A stretch of 64,000 nucleotides of DNA. It comes from Pseudodesulfovibrio profundus (lineage in GTDB: Bacteria; Desulfobacterota; Desulfovibrionia; Desulfovibrionales; Desulfovibrionaceae). Where the stretch lies: NCBI RefSeq assembly GCF_900217235.1, contig NZ_LT907975.1:3075001-3139000 (forward strand). Reading direction: 5' to 3'. A program made the translations under genes and the position numbers. Each line of letters opens with the position of its first letter. Within the stretch, counting starts at the first letter, position 1. This document shows, piece after piece, positions 35,798-45,732 of the stretch. The notes under the pieces were generated by a model that was given only the letters and a program-made list of their open reading frames with translations, was not told the origin of the DNA and searched no databases.

Positions 35798-37627
35798 GTG
35801 AACGATCAGGACATGACTCTTAAGAGCTTGCTGGAAGCGACTGTGGAGCGCCATGGAGACAGGGTGGCTCTTGGTTTCGTTGGTGGCGAGCCGATTACAT
35901 ATACTCAGTTTTATGAGAAAGTTGGCGAGCTGTGTGCTTTGCTGGCCAGTTGCGGTGTGGGACCCAAGGACAAAGTCGCGATCATCAGTGAAAACATGCC
36001 CAACTGGGCCATCACGTATTTTGCCGTGACATCCATGGGCGCAATTGCTGTTCCCATTCTGCAGGAATTTCACTCCAGTGCAGTCCATCACATACTGCGG
36101 CACTCGGAGGCCAAGGTGGTTGTGGCGTCCAATCGCTACATCCATAAGGTCGAAGGGGACAACTTTGTTTCCCTCAAGACGGTCATCTGTATGGACGACC
36201 TCTCCATCGTCAATGACGAGGAAGAGGTGGAGCCGGAGGAAGAACCGCAGTCCACGAGCTTTACCGAAGCTGTTGAAGTGGCGAGGGAAAAGCTCGAAGT
36301 CCTCAGCTCCCAGGCCAGAAAAATGTTCGACCGCCGGACGGATGAGGAAACCTTGAAAAAGGTGTCCGAGGCCGTTGATTCAGCTCGTGAGAAGCTCGAT
36401 GAACTGAGCGAAAAAGCACGTAATCTCATTGACCGCAAAACAGGCAAGGCCTTTGACCTGACGCCGGACAGCGTGGCGGCCATCCTTTACACTTCAGGCA
36501 CGACAGGACACTCGAAAGGTGTCGTTCTGACCCACCGCAATCTGGTGTCAAACACTGTCGCCGGCATCAAGACCATCCCGGTTTTTGAAACCGACCGTTT
36601 CCTTTCCGTGCTGCCCATGGCCCATACTTACGAGTGTACTGTCGGACTCATCGTGCCGGTCTACTGTGGTGCATCCGTCTACTATCTGCAAAAGCCGCCG
36701 ACTCCCAAGACGTTGCTCCCGGCCATGCAGAAGGTCAAGCCCACGGTGATGAACGTCGTGCCGCTGATCATTGAGAAAATTTACAAAAAACGCATCAAGC
36801 CCAAGCTCAATCGCAAGGGCGTGGTGGGTAGTCTGCTTAAAATCGGAGTCGCCCGTCGCAAGGTGTCCGAAATTGCAGGTAAAAAGCTCGTAGAGGCTTT
36901 TGGTGGAGAACTGCGCTGCATGTGTATCGGCGGCGCGGCACTGGCTGCTGAAGTGGAGAAATTCCTTTCTGATGCCAAGTTCCCCTATGCCATCGGGTAT
37001 GGCATGACCGAAACATCACCGCTCCTGGCTGGAACGCGTCCCGGGCGGCAGCGCCTTCGTGGAATCGGTCCTCAATTGCCGGGAGTTGAACTGCGCATTC
37101 TCGACGCCGATCCGGCAACCGGCGAAGGTGAAATCATCGCCAAGGGCCCCAATGTGATGCGCGAGTACTACAAGGCGCCCAAGGATACCGAGAAGACCTT
37201 CACCGAAGACGGATGGTTGCTTACCGGTGATCTCGGCATCATTGACGAGGACGGATATGTTTTCATCAAGGGCCGTCTGAAAAATGTCATCATCGGTCCC
37301 AGTGGAGAGAATATCTACCCTGAAGAGGTGGAATCCATCATCAATACCCATGATTTTGTCATGGAGTCATTGGTGTACGAATCCGATGGTAAACTCGTGG
37401 CCCGTATCCACCTGAACTACGACGCGCTGGATGAAGTGTTCGACGTCAGCAAGTTGATCGAATCCGATGTGCGCGAAAAGGTCGCAGGTATTCTGGAGGA
37501 TGTCCGAAAGGATGTGAATTCCAAGGTCTCTTCCTTTGCACGCCTTGCCCGCGTCAAGGAACAGAGCGAGCCGTTTGAGAAGACGCCTACCCAGAAGATC
37601 AAGCGATTTATCTATCTGGAAAAATAA
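35798..37627 (+). CDS. AMP-dependent long-chain acyl-CoA synthetase-like protein with helical insertion
   Basis: Cytosolic ligase of 609 residues activating a carboxylic acid, probably a fatty acid, to acyl-CoA. GTG 35798 follows GGAGGA with good spacing. The phosphate-binding loop is YTSGTTGHSKGVVLTH near 232-247; later come IGYGMTETSP and GWLLTGDLGIIDEDGYVFIKGR near 470-491. Unusual is a helical, charged insertion of about 75 residues before the P-loop, holding two similar 34-residue units (AREKLEVLSSQARKMFDRR and AREKLDELSEKARNLIDRK). The insertion is not typical of FadD. A strong bidirectional terminator follows. Confidence 0.9.
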   Translation: MNDQDMTLKSLLEATVERHGDRVALGFVGGEPITYTQFYEKVGELCALLASCGVGPKDKVAIISENMPNWAITYFAVTSMGAIAVPILQEFHSSAVHHILRHSEAKVVVASNRYIHKVEGDNFVSLKTVICMDDLSIVNDEEEVEPEEEPQSTSFTEAVEVAREKLEVLSSQARKMFDRRTDEETLKKVSEAVDSAREKLDELSEKARNLIDRKTGKAFDLTPDSVAAILYTSGTTGHSKGVVLTHRNLVSNTVAGIKTIPVFETDRFLSVLPMAHTYECTVGLIVPVYCGASVYYLQKPPTPKTLLPAMQKVKPTVMNVVPLIIEKIYKKRIKPKLNRKGVVGSLLKIGVARRKVSEIAGKKLVEAFGGELRCMCIGGAALAAEVEKFLSDAKFPYAIGYGMTETSPLLAGTRPGRQRLRGIGPQLPGVELRILDADPATGEGEIIAKGPNVMREYYKAPKDTEKTFTEDGWLLTGDLGIIDEDGYVFIKGRLKNVIIGPSGENIYPEEVESIINTHDFVMESLVYESDGKLVARIHLNYDALDEVFDVSKLIESDVREKVAGILEDVRKDVNSKVSSFARLARVKEQSEPFEKTPTQKIKRFIYLEK

Positions 37628-37640
37628 TACGTTACCGCAA

Positions 37641-37675
37641 AAAAAGGGCGCATCCATTTAGGATGCGCCCTTTTT
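37641..37675. terminator. Bidirectional Rho-independent terminator
   Basis: 15-bp perfect stem (37641-37655 with 37661-37675), 5-base loop, poly-A before and poly-T after. It serves the acyl-CoA synthetase and the convergent cyclophilin gene. Confidence 0.95.
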
Positions 37676-37693
37676 TTTTGATAATGAGTCCGG

Positions 37694-38242
37694 CTATTGC
37701 GCGACATCGGCAGCGATCTGCATGCGAACAATCTTGTCAGGATTGGAAACGATGCCATTGCGGCCGCTTCCTTTCTTGATCATGTCTACATACTCCATGC
37801 CGCTGACCACCTGTCCCCAAACAGTGTACTGACCGTTGAGAAAGGGTGCTGGCGCAAAGCAGATGAAAAATTGCGAGTCTGCGCTATCCGGGGATTGGGC
37901 GCGGGCCATGCCGACAGTGCCGCGCTCAAACGGGGCGTCGGTGAATTCCGCCGGCAGATTTTGACCGGAGCCGCCACGACCTGTTCCGGTGGGATCGCCT
38001 GTCTGCGCCATGAAGCCGTCGATCACGCGATGGAAAACGATGCCGTCGTAAAATTTCAGGCGAACCAGTTCCTTGATCCGTTTCACGTGCTGCGGAGCGA
38101 GTTCAGGCTGCATCTCGATGACGACACGGCCGTCTTCGAGATCGAGGTACAGGGTGTTTTCCGGGTCGGCCGCATTGGCCGGGGCGATAATGCAGACGGC
38201 GAGCAAGGAGGCCAGAATGAGTTTTTTGATGAAATGACGCAT
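37694..38242 (-). CDS. ppiA: Exported cyclophilin-type peptidyl-prolyl isomerase
   Basis: Periplasmic folding catalyst of 182 residues. ATG 38242 gives a clean signal peptide (KKLILASLLAVCIIAPANA, cleavage before about residue 25). Catalytic-domain motifs are FYDGIVFHRVIDGFMAQTGDPTGTGRGG, GTVGMARAQSPDSADSQFFI and VWGQVVSGMEYV. The active-site Arg in FHRV and the Phe in SQFFI are present. An ATG 11 codons upstream would bury the signal peptide and is rejected. Single gene bounded by a shared terminator. Confidence 0.93.
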   Translation of the reverse strand: MRHFIKKLILASLLAVCIIAPANAADPENTLYLDLEDGRVVIEMQPELAPQHVKRIKELVRLKFYDGIVFHRVIDGFMAQTGDPTGTGRGGSGQNLPAEFTDAPFERGTVGMARAQSPDSADSQFFICFAPAPFLNGQYTVWGQVVSGMEYVDMIKKGSGRNGIVSNPDKIVRMQIAADVAQ

Positions 38243-38424
38243 GATGTTCTCTCTTGTTGTTGGTTGTGCGTTCAACGAGTGATACGTCCGTTGAACGCAC
38301 TGATTTACGGGGAAATCTCGTCATGCGCAAGGGGGGAGAGTTGGCATGCCTCAACCGCTCAAGACTCGGCCTTGAGGGTGCGTACTGTGTAGTGACTGAA
38401 GTCAGTGGAGCCGTGATAGAGGCA

Positions 38425-38817
38425 TTACTTTTGTACGTAATGGCAGTTCTGTTTACTGATACATCGGTTGACGTAATCCACCACTTCATCCTTTTCCAAG
38501 GGTTTGGGAAGGAAGAGGGAGGCTCCGAGTTCAAGCAGGTTGGATATATCACTCACGCCGACTACCGCTGACATGATGATGATGGGAAATGTCATGAACT
38601 GCTGGTCGCCGCGTAATGTTTTGATCAATTGTTGACCATCCATTTTCGGCATCATGATATCAGTGATGAGCAGGTCAAAGTCGCTGTTGTTCATCAAGGC
38701 CTCGTACGCGTGCTCTCCGTTGGGGCTGACAAACGGCATATGCCCCATGTCCTCAATGATTTTAGCCGCCAGCTTTTGCGATATCCTGTCATCTTCGGCT
38801 ATGAGAATTTTTTTCAT
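38425..38817 (-). CDS. Stand-alone response regulator receiver
   Basis: CheY-like protein of 130 residues. The acidic pair is in LIAEDD, the phosphorylation site in LLITDIMMPKMDG near 54, the switch Ser in IIMSA and the conserved Lys in FLPKPL. There is no output domain, so it would act by protein contact or as a phosphorelay intermediate. GGGAG precedes ATG 38817. The cognate kinase is not adjacent; the hybrid kinase at 32788 is a distant candidate only. Confidence 0.93.
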   Translation of the reverse strand: MKKILIAEDDRISQKLAAKIIEDMGHMPFVSPNGEHAYEALMNNSDFDLLITDIMMPKMDGQQLIKTLRGDQQFMTFPIIIMSAVVGVSDISNLLELGASLFLPKPLEKDEVVDYVNRCISKQNCHYVQK

Positions 38818-38940
38818 GACCAACTCCCTGCTAGGTCCTGTGTCGAATGGTGAATACGAATTTCAGGCCAATGTGGTTTGCTATATCCTATCCCATTTTT
38901 TTCAAATGTAAAGGGATCGCAGGTTATATGTTCAATGACC

Positions 38941-38973
38941 CAAGCCCGTCTGGTCCGGGGACTGACGGGCTTG
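38941..38973. terminator. Possible terminator hairpin
   Basis: CAAGCCCGTC and GACGGGCTTG pair around a 13-base spacer, directly 3' of the gene at 38985 on the minus strand. A T tract is lacking, so this is tentative. Confidence 0.5.
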
Positions 38974-38984
38974 AGCTGTTGGGG

Positions 38985-39227
38985 TTATTTCTTCTTGATA
39001 TGCATGCAATCACCAAATTCACAGGTAATGATGTAGGTGGAGCCGCTGGCTTCCACCGAGAAATCATTGCCGGGGAATAACGTCACCGCTGGTTGGAATC
39101 CGTCATTGATCATGACATCTTTGGCTTCTCCATTGGACTCGAATCGAATGGTGGTTCCATCGTCGAGTTGAACCATCTGACCATGCTGTACGTCGATCGG
39201 CAGGTCGGTTTCCTTAAACGTAGACAT
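38985..39227 (-). CDS. Small hypothetical protein, 80 aa
   Basis: Soluble beta-rich-looking protein starting MSTFKETDLPIDVQHGQMV, from ATG 39227 with AAGGAGG upstream. It contains VQLDDGTTIRFESNGEAKDVMI and ends CEFGDCMHIKKK. Two Cys near the end could pair. No family recognised. It is divergent from the PAS sigma-54 activator gene at 39379 and may be single. Confidence 0.7.
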   Translation of the reverse strand: MSTFKETDLPIDVQHGQMVQLDDGTTIRFESNGEAKDVMINDGFQPAVTLFPGNDFSVEASGSTYIITCEFGDCMHIKKK

Positions 39228-39378
39228 AGTGCGCCTCCTTTGTTCCTTGGTAGGACATTGCCGCATCTTCCCCATACACCCTTATAAGGAAAAGTGACAG
39301 GATAATTCACAGGAACCGGAATAGGGGGTGGTTAACGTGCGCCAAGTGATGTAAGAGTGTTTTTCAGGAGATTTACCG

Positions 39379-42270
39379 GTGAGTTCGACAATACTTGTCG
39401 CCATGAGCGATGCCGCCATCCACACGCTGATCCATGACATTCTCTCCCGACGGGGATGTCGGGTTCTGTCGGCGTCTTCTCTTGAGGAGGCTGAGAACAT
39501 GACCGGTACGACTGGCGCTGAAGTCGCGTTTGTCGACATGAGTCTGGACGGTGATGTGGCAGGATTCATATATCGTTGTCGGAGCCGGAATATCCCTGTC
39601 GTGGCTCTGGTCGATTCCCATCTGGAGCATCCTTCTGATTATATTGCCGACATTGGTGGCATGGCCCACATGAAAATGCCGCTGACGCGTGATCTGATCG
39701 AATCGCTGGCCCGTCAGGGTATTGAAATGCATCGCTGCTGGAAAGCCCTGTCGGACAATGGTGCTTGTCCGCACAGTGGGCTCCAAATGCAGGAAGTGCT
39801 TGAAGCCGTTGATGATGCTGTTTTTCTGCTTGATGCCGACATGTATCTTTCCGTGGCCAACGATGTGGGGCTCCGTCAGATTGGAGGGGATTCAGATAAC
39901 GTTGTTGGCAGGCCGTACCTGTCCCTGCTTCCGCGCCCTTCGGCCAAGCTGTTGCGAGAGACATTGGAGCAGGTGAAGGCTTCCGGCAAGGAACGTCGCG
40001 TTGAGGAATTCGTCAACGGGCATGTCTACTCGACGACAGTTCGTCCGGTTTTTGAAGGGGCCGTATTATCGGGTATGGTTGTTGTCACGCGTGATCATTC
40101 TGCCCAGCGTCGTTCGGAGGAAGGATTGGCTGAAAGTGAAAAGCGGTACCGTTCGGTATATGACGCTGCGCGTGATGCCATCATCATGTTCGACAGGGCC
40201 GACGGCTCCATCCTTGATTGCAACGTAGCTGCCCGCAGACTCTATGGCTACTCCGAAGAAGCCATGCTGGAGATGTCCATAGCCGATCTTTCCGGCGAGC
40301 CGGAGCGATCCATGGATGTCATCCGCTCCGGTACAGGACGTGTGCCGTTGCAATACCATGTCCGCAAAGGCGGCGCACAGTTCCCGGTGGAAATGTCCAT
40401 GAGTCATTTCATGAACAACGACCGTGATGTTTGCACCGCATATATTCGTGATATTTCCCAGCATAAAATGGTGCAGGAAGCCCTGCAGGAAGGCGCCCGT
40501 CTGTACCGGGCCGTGGTCGAGGACCAGACTGAACTGATCTGCCGCTATGCGCCTGATGGGCTGCTGACTTTCGTCAACGGTGCCTATGCCCGGTTCTTCG
40601 GTGTGGATGAGGATGAAATCATCGGCCATGAATTTTTCCCGGAACTGGCGGAACAGGAACGGCGTGACCTGCGTCACTGGGTTCGCCAAGCCGGTCCTGC
40701 CGAGCCGGTTTTCGACAGGGAGCAGCAGGTTCTGCGTTCTGATGGGGAACCGCGGTGGTTGTTATGGACCAATCGGGCCATACTCAACAATCGGGGCGAA
40801 GTGCAGGAGGTCCAGGCAGTGGGCCGGGATGTCACCGAACGTCGGGAAGCCGAACGGGCATTAAGCGTCGCCACCGAGGAAAAAGAACGGTACCGGCGGA
40901 ATCTGGAAGCGACATTCCGAAGTATCCCTGACGCCATTATTTCCGTGGACAGCCAGTGTCGGGTGATCGCCACCAACAGCGCGGCCAGCCCTTTTCTCGT
41001 GCTTGAGCGGGCCAAGGTCCGCGGCAAGGCCATGGAAGATCTGGTCGCCGATTCCGGCAATCCCTGCCTGACCGTGGTCAAACAGGTTTTGACCAGCGGG
41101 AAACCGGTTCGCGGGTACGAGGCAAAGCTGGACCTCCCATCCCTTGGCGAGCGCATGGTGGAACTGAATTGCACGCCGCTGATCGATCCCGACAAGGAAC
41201 ATTCCGGTGCGGTCCTGGTTATTCGCGATGTCTCGCGTATTGTTGATTTGGAGAAACGACTGCATGAGCGTCACGGTTTCCGTGGCATTATCGGTCGAAG
41301 CTCGCGCATGCAGGACATGTACAAGCTCCTGGAGCAGCTTTCGTCCCTGGAATCCACCGTGCTTATCCTTGGCGAATCCGGCACAGGCAAGGAACTTGTA
41401 GCCGAGGCGTTGCATTACGGCGGTCCGAGGGCCAGTGCATCCATGATCAAGGTCAACTGTTCGGCCCTTTCCGAGAGTCTTCTCGAGAGCGAACTGTTCG
41501 GACATGTACGCGGCGCATTCACCGGTGCGGTCCGTGACAAGGTCGGCAGGATTCAGGCGGCGCAGGGCGGGTCGTTGTTTCTGGATGAAATCGGGGATAT
41601 TTCTCCACTCATTCAGCTCAAGCTGCTTCGGTTCCTTGAGCAGAAGGAATATGAGCGCGTGGGTGAATCAAAAACCCATTCCGCGGATGTGCGTATCATA
41701 GCCGCAACCAACGTGGATCTCATGCAGGCCGTCAAGCAGGGGACGTTTCGTGAGGATTTGTATTACCGGTTGAATGTCATGCCCGTGGCACTGCCGCCCC
41801 TGCGAGAGCGTCAGGCGGATATCCCTCTCCTGGCCGATCATTTTCTGGAAGTCTTTTCCCGCCAGTTCAAGAAGACGTTCTCCAAAGTCTCGGATGAGGT
41901 GATGGATATTTTCATGAGTTATGGCTGGCCCGGTAATGTCCGCGAGTTGCGGCACATTCTTGAGCATGCCTGCATTCTGTGCCCTGGTGGGGCCATCGAG
42001 TTGCGGCATATGCGTCGCGATCTCGTGGAGCAGATGCGAATGAGCGCCTATCCGACAGCGGCTAATTTACCTTTTGCCGAGCGGGATGAGGGCATGATTG
42101 CCATGAGAGAACAGTCCATTCCGATCAATCACAATCGCAAGGTGGGACGGGAAGTCGTTCTGGAAGTTCTCAACCAGTGTGGTGGCAACAAGGCTCGTGC
42201 AGCGCGGGAGCTGGGAATCCATCGGGCAACCCTGTACCGCAAACTGAAGCGATGGGGGCTGGAAGAATAG
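39379..42270 (+). CDS. Sigma-54-dependent activator with degenerate receiver and multiple PAS domains
   Basis: Activator of 963 residues starting GTG 39379 after CAGGAGA. The N-terminal ~115 residues fold like a receiver: Asp53 in AFVDMSLDG is present, but the usual acidic pair is replaced (LVAMSDAA), so phosphorylation is doubtful. About four PAS domains follow (about 130-235, 250-365, 370-490, 505-620; for example [13 protein letters not shown] and [18 protein letters not shown]). The AAA+ domain has GESGTGKE near 664 and GAFTGA near 713. The Fis helix-turn-helix is at about 920-958 ([21 protein letters not shown]). It probably integrates redox or ligand signals; no target is evident. Confidence 0.93.
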   Translation: MSSTILVAMSDAAIHTLIHDILSRRGCRVLSASSLEEAENMTGTTGAEVAFVDMSLDGDVAGFIYRCRSRNIPVVALVDSHLEHPSDYIADIGGMAHMKMPLTRDLIESLARQGIEMHRCWKALSDNGACPHSGLQMQEVLEAVDDAVFLLDADMYLSVANDVGLRQIGGDSDNVVGRPYLSLLPRPSAKLLRETLEQVKASGKERRVEEFVNGHVYSTTVRPVFEGAVLSGMVVVTRDHSAQRRSEEGLAESEKRYRSVYDAARDAIIMFDRADGSILDCNVAARRLYGYSEEAMLEMSIADLSGEPERSMDVIRSGTGRVPLQYHVRKGGAQFPVEMSMSHFMNNDRDVCTAYIRDISQHKMVQEALQEGARLYRAVVEDQTELICRYAPDGLLTFVNGAYARFFGVDEDEIIGHEFFPELAEQERRDLRHWVRQAGPAEPVFDREQQVLRSDGEPRWLLWTNRAILNNRGEVQEVQAVGRDVTERREAERALSVATEEKERYRRNLEATFRSIPDAIISVDSQCRVIATNSAASPFLVLERAKVRGKAMEDLVADSGNPCLTVVKQVLTSGKPVRGYEAKLDLPSLGERMVELNCTPLIDPDKEHSGAVLVIRDVSRIVDLEKRLHERHGFRGIIGRSSRMQDMYKLLEQLSSLESTVLILGESGTGKELVAEALHYGGPRASASMIKVNCSALSESLLESELFGHVRGAFTGAVRDKVGRIQAAQGGSLFLDEIGDISPLIQLKLLRFLEQKEYERVGESKTHSADVRIIAATNVDLMQAVKQGTFREDLYYRLNVMPVALPPLRERQADIPLLADHFLEVFSRQFKKTFSKVSDEVMDIFMSYGWPGNVRELRHILEHACILCPGGAIELRHMRRDLVEQMRMSAYPTAANLPFAERDEGMIAMREQSIPINHNRKVGREVVLEVLNQCGGNKARAARELGIHRATLYRKLKRWGLEE

Positions 42271-42429
42271 CTCTGGAACAGGTCTCTCTGGTTCCTTCCT
42301 TTCGTCGATTTCATCCCTGTTTGAAACACATTATCCGGAAATTATAATCGGTATAACGGGTCAACATGATGCATTGCCTTTCGGGTGGTGGTATTCTTTT
42401 TTTGCGAATTATGTAGTGAAAAGGATATT

Positions 42430-42798
42430 ATGATAGGCGGTGTCTCTTTGGAACAGAATAATTTGGTAGAAGTCCTTGAGCCACAACGATTCGATGTGGA
42501 GCTGCAAGGGACTTCCCTTCTACTTTTAGCTTTTCTCAAGCGCAATGAACGCTTCAGAAGCCAGACCGATGTCCTGACAAGGGCGTGCAATGGTTTTGGG
42601 TACCCTCTGGAGTGCTTTGTATATGATTTCGACTACCTCGATACGGCAATGGAGCGTTTCAAGATCAAGGGAACGCCGACTTTCCTGCTGTTTTCCGAAG
42701 GGCAGGAGGTCAACAGATTGATCGGTGAAACCGACAGCGAATCACTGGAGGAGTTCGTACGCTCTTCATTGGAAGAGGACGTAGCTACCAGATTATAA
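42430..42798 (+). CDS. Thioredoxin-fold protein without CxxC
   Basis: Protein of 122 residues from ATG 42430 (AAAGGA upstream). The C-terminal half has the thioredoxin cis-Pro loop and following strands: ERFKIKGTPTFLLFSEGQEVNRLIGETDSESLEEFV. The place of the redox CxxC instead reads LLAFLKRNERFRS, so it cannot be a normal disulfide reductase. Two lone Cys (ACNGF, LECF) lie further on. It may bind partners rather than catalyse redox. It precedes the degenerate GGDEF gene, same strand, by 74 bases. Confidence 0.75.
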   Translation: MIGGVSLEQNNLVEVLEPQRFDVELQGTSLLLLAFLKRNERFRSQTDVLTRACNGFGYPLECFVYDFDYLDTAMERFKIKGTPTFLLFSEGQEVNRLIGETDSESLEEFVRSSLEEDVATRL

Positions 42799-42872
42799 TA
42801 TCCGTAGATTGATATAAATTTCCCCTTGTCGTACCCTGTGCGCACTATCCGCAATTAACCATCGGAGATAGT

Positions 42873-44453
42873 GTGCCAACGCAAAGCAACGACATAAACT
42901 CTGCCATTCGAAAATCCTTCAGAAAATTTTTCACTCTGTCAGTGATTCTTTCTTCTCTGGTAGGCGGCCTTGCCTATGCTTTCTATTCCTATGAACTCAG
43001 ATCGGTCGTCAGTTGGGTCCTGGAACAGGAGATGGCAGGCGTTGACCTGCGTACGGTGATGATCGAGGAGCACCTCGACAGGGTTGATACCGACCTCAGT
43101 ATTTTGAAAGACGTTGCCCAGATTCGTAAGTATGCCACCACTGGCAACAAGGATCAGTTGGAGGGAGTGCAGGAACTTTTCATGGCATTCATTCGTGAAA
43201 ACGAGGTGTATGATCAGATTCGACTCCTCGATGCCAAGGGGATGGAGCTGGTACGCGTCAATCGTAACAGCGGTCTTCCCGTGGCTGTTGGTGCCGATCA
43301 ATTGCAGTTCAAAGGGCTTCGCTACTATTTCAAGGACACCGCTTTGCTCCGACCCGGCGAGGTGTACGTTTCGCCCATGGATCTGAACATCGAACAGGGC
43401 AAGGTGGAAATCCCGTTCAAACCGATGATCCGTTTCGGCGTCCCCCTGTATGATGAGAATTATGAATTGTCGTGCGTGTTGATCATCAACTACATGGCTG
43501 ATCGCTTGTTGGGGTTGTTGCGTAAAACCGGGCAGTTGACTCAGGGGCAAACCATGCTCGTCAACAGGGATGGGTATTGGTTGCTTGCTCCGGATGTGGA
43601 GGATCAGTGGGGATTCATGTTTCCCGAACGCACCAATCGACGATTTTCCCGCCGGTTTCCTCAGTACTGGGACGCCATACAGAACAGCGAGCGCGGCCAG
43701 ATCATCAAAGGAAATGTCCTCATTTCATTTACGACAATCAAACCGCTTCGTGACGAGTTTTTATGGAGCCCGGGATCATCTGCTCCTTTTGGGGAGAGTC
43801 AAGGCGTGCTTAACGCGCAGGATTATTATTGGAAGCTGATTTCCTTTGTGTCCAATACGCATAAATACGAGCAGTCGTACGAGGAGTTCCTTAATTATTT
43901 CGCCAAGGGAGCAGTTGGTGCGGCTTCGGTGGCCCTGCTTGCGCTCGGTGTGTCGTTTTTAACGATGCGCAACCGATTCTATCAGATGTGCGGACGGTGT
44001 GATCTGCAAATTTCGTTTCACGATTATGAATCGTTCTCCACTCTTTTGCAGGAAACCGTAAGAAAATGTCGGGATGAGGAAAGGCGATCTGCGCTGATTG
44101 TGGTTCGGTTCGAGGATTTCGAGAATCTCATTGGCGACTATGGATTTGAATTGGCTAACGATATCCTGTTGCAGGTGGTGGTTCGTGTCAGAAGTATCCT
44201 GCCGGAAGAGGCGGTTTTATCCCGGACAGATTCCAATGAGTTGGGTGTCCTCCTAGAGCAGATAAAGAATCGGGATGAAGGAGAGCGACTCATAGCTGCT
44301 TGCCGTCAGGTATTAACTGAACCGTTCGTATCCAAAGGGGACAGGTTCACGCCGGAGATACATGTTGGCCTTGCCATCTTCCCGGAGGATGGCGAGACTG
44401 CCGTGCAACTGAAAGCCGCCGCACGGATTGGCAAGCCGCTGGTGAGCGACTAG
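42873..44453 (+). CDS. Membrane sensor with degenerate GGDEF domain
   Basis: Protein of 526 residues, GTG 42873 after CGGAG. Two membrane helices (about 20-42 and 348-370) enclose a periplasmic Cache-like sensor of ~300 residues. The cytoplasmic end aligns with diguanylate cyclases (ALIVVRFEDFENLIGDYGFELANDILLQVV), but the signature reads RTDSNELGVLL where active enzymes have RxGGDEF, so c-di-GMP synthesis is not expected. It may bind GTP or c-di-GMP, or act as a partner. Its stop codon and that of the convergent MarR gene share the palindrome CTAG. Confidence 0.88.
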   Translation: MPTQSNDINSAIRKSFRKFFTLSVILSSLVGGLAYAFYSYELRSVVSWVLEQEMAGVDLRTVMIEEHLDRVDTDLSILKDVAQIRKYATTGNKDQLEGVQELFMAFIRENEVYDQIRLLDAKGMELVRVNRNSGLPVAVGADQLQFKGLRYYFKDTALLRPGEVYVSPMDLNIEQGKVEIPFKPMIRFGVPLYDENYELSCVLIINYMADRLLGLLRKTGQLTQGQTMLVNRDGYWLLAPDVEDQWGFMFPERTNRRFSRRFPQYWDAIQNSERGQIIKGNVLISFTTIKPLRDEFLWSPGSSAPFGESQGVLNAQDYYWKLISFVSNTHKYEQSYEEFLNYFAKGAVGAASVALLALGVSFLTMRNRFYQMCGRCDLQISFHDYESFSTLLQETVRKCRDEERRSALIVVRFEDFENLIGDYGFELANDILLQVVVRVRSILPEEAVLSRTDSNELGVLLEQIKNRDEGERLIAACRQVLTEPFVSKGDRFTPEIHVGLAIFPEDGETAVQLKAAARIGKPLVSD

Positions 44454-44866
44454 AATTCCCTGTTGATTTTTTCCAGCAGCGAGGAGAACTGCTCGCATTC
44501 CTCTTCCGACAGGGAAACGGTGATGTCGTGAGTCAGTTGGTGGTGAAGGGCATCATGCTCTTCAAAGACCGCCTGCCCCTTTTCCGTCAACTCCACCAGT
44601 ATCGAACGCCTGTCCTTTTCATGGGGCTTGCGTTGAATCATTTCGGCTTTCACCAGCCTGTCGGCAAGGACTGTCAGGGTTCCGGTGGTGACGCCCATTT
44701 TCTCTGCCAATTCCTTCATGCGAAGTGCCTTATGCGTGCCCAGTATCTCCAGTGCGTGGACCTGCGGCAGGGTCAGCCCCTGATCGCGCACCACGCTGTG
44801 CTCCCATGAAGAGAGTTTTTCATAAAATTCCACGATACGTTGTGTCAGAAGGGTTGGGTCGGACAT
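44450..44866 (-). CDS. MarR family transcriptional regulator
   Basis: Winged-helix repressor of 138 residues. LTLPQVHALEILGTHKALRMKELAEKMGVTTGTLTVLADRLVKAEMIQRK is the DNA-binding core (about 28-77), with the wing KDRRSILVELTEKG. No metal-type Cys clusters are seen. It follows the nickel/cobalt-type exporter gene by 21 bases, so it is probably autoregulated in one operon; a dyad at the promoter fits this. Confidence 0.92.
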   Translation of the reverse strand: MSDPTLLTQRIVEFYEKLSSWEHSVVRDQGLTLPQVHALEILGTHKALRMKELAEKMGVTTGTLTVLADRLVKAEMIQRKPHEKDRRSILVELTEKGQAVFEEHDALHHQLTHDITVSLSEEECEQFSSLLEKINREF

Positions 44867-44887
44867 TCGCAGTTCTCCGCGTCGGCA

Positions 44888-45691
44888 CTAGGCCGGGGCA
44901 AAGTCAAGGTACAGGGTATAAAAGCCAAAGAAGATCGTGAGCACGCCCACCGTTCGCATGATGGCTGGCTCGATCCACGGTTTTTGCAATTTACGCATCA
45001 AATCCGTTACCTTGTATATTGCATAAATCACTCCGGCAAGCGCAATCGCCGTACCTAAAGCGTAGCTGGCGAAAACCGATACCGCCTGCATCGGACTGGC
45101 CGACTCAAGGGCGTAGGAGTACATGATGGCGACAGTAGGGCATGGCACGATCATGTTTACGAAGCCGAGGGTGGCGAGTCCCCAAATCGTTGAGCGTTTG
45201 GCGCTGATGGGTTTGTGTGCATGGTGGTGATGGCCGTGTGAATGATCGTGCTCGTGTTGGTGCGAGTGATCGTGGTCATGCTCATGCGAATGATCGTGCT
45301 CGGAGCAGGTATGCCCGTGGTCATGTCCGTGGCCCGGACAGCCGCAACCGTGGTCATGGTCGTGATCGTGGTCGTGGCTGTGCAGCAAGTGCGGTCGCCA
45401 CAGCAGGATGGCTCCCAGCAGGATGATGATGGATGCCGTGATGATGTCGGTGAAATAGCGTGTCGATTCCGGCAGACTTGCGGAAACGCTCCCAAGAAAA
45501 AGGCCGATGGCGAGACAGCCGACAGTGGTGCCGATGATGAATGCGGTTGTCAGGCTGAAGACCCGTTTGCCGCTTTTGTCTCCGGCAACGAATGGGGCCA
45601 GCACGACCCAGGAATGTCCGCAGGGGTTGACGCCGTGAATGAGTCCGAGGAAGAGGCTGGATTGCATGGCAACCCAAAAGAGTGAGTCCAT
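44888..45691 (-). CDS. NicO/RcnA-type nickel-cobalt exporter with His-rich loop
   Basis: Membrane protein of 267 residues with six or so helices. LGLIHGVNPCGHSWVVLAPF (about 15-34) holds the metal-site HxxxxC-type pattern, and NMIVPCPTVAIMYSYAL mirrors it in the second half. Between them is a cytoplasmic loop with 27 histidines among residues 101-160, many as DH pairs, plus a CGC. This fits sequestration or efflux of Ni(II), Co(II) or Zn(II). The specific ion cannot be stated. It is transcribed with the MarR regulator. Confidence 0.87.
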   Translation of the reverse strand: MDSLFWVAMQSSLFLGLIHGVNPCGHSWVVLAPFVAGDKSGKRVFSLTTAFIIGTTVGCLAIGLFLGSVSASLPESTRYFTDIITASIIILLGAILLWRPHLLHSHDHDHDHDHGCGCPGHGHDHGHTCSEHDHSHEHDHDHSHQHEHDHSHGHHHHAHKPISAKRSTIWGLATLGFVNMIVPCPTVAIMYSYALESASPMQAVSVFASYALGTAIALAGVIYAIYKVTDLMRKLQKPWIEPAIMRTVGVLTIFFGFYTLYLDFAPA

Positions 45692-45716
45692 ATCGCTTTG
45701 TGCTCCTTATATCTTG

Positions 45717-45732
45717 AAAGTCAAAAGACTTT
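45717..45732. promoter_or_regulatory. Candidate MarR operator
   Basis: Perfect inverted repeat AAAGTC-N4-GACTTT overlapping the -10 box of the exporter promoter, 26 bases upstream of its ATG. Confidence 0.6.
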
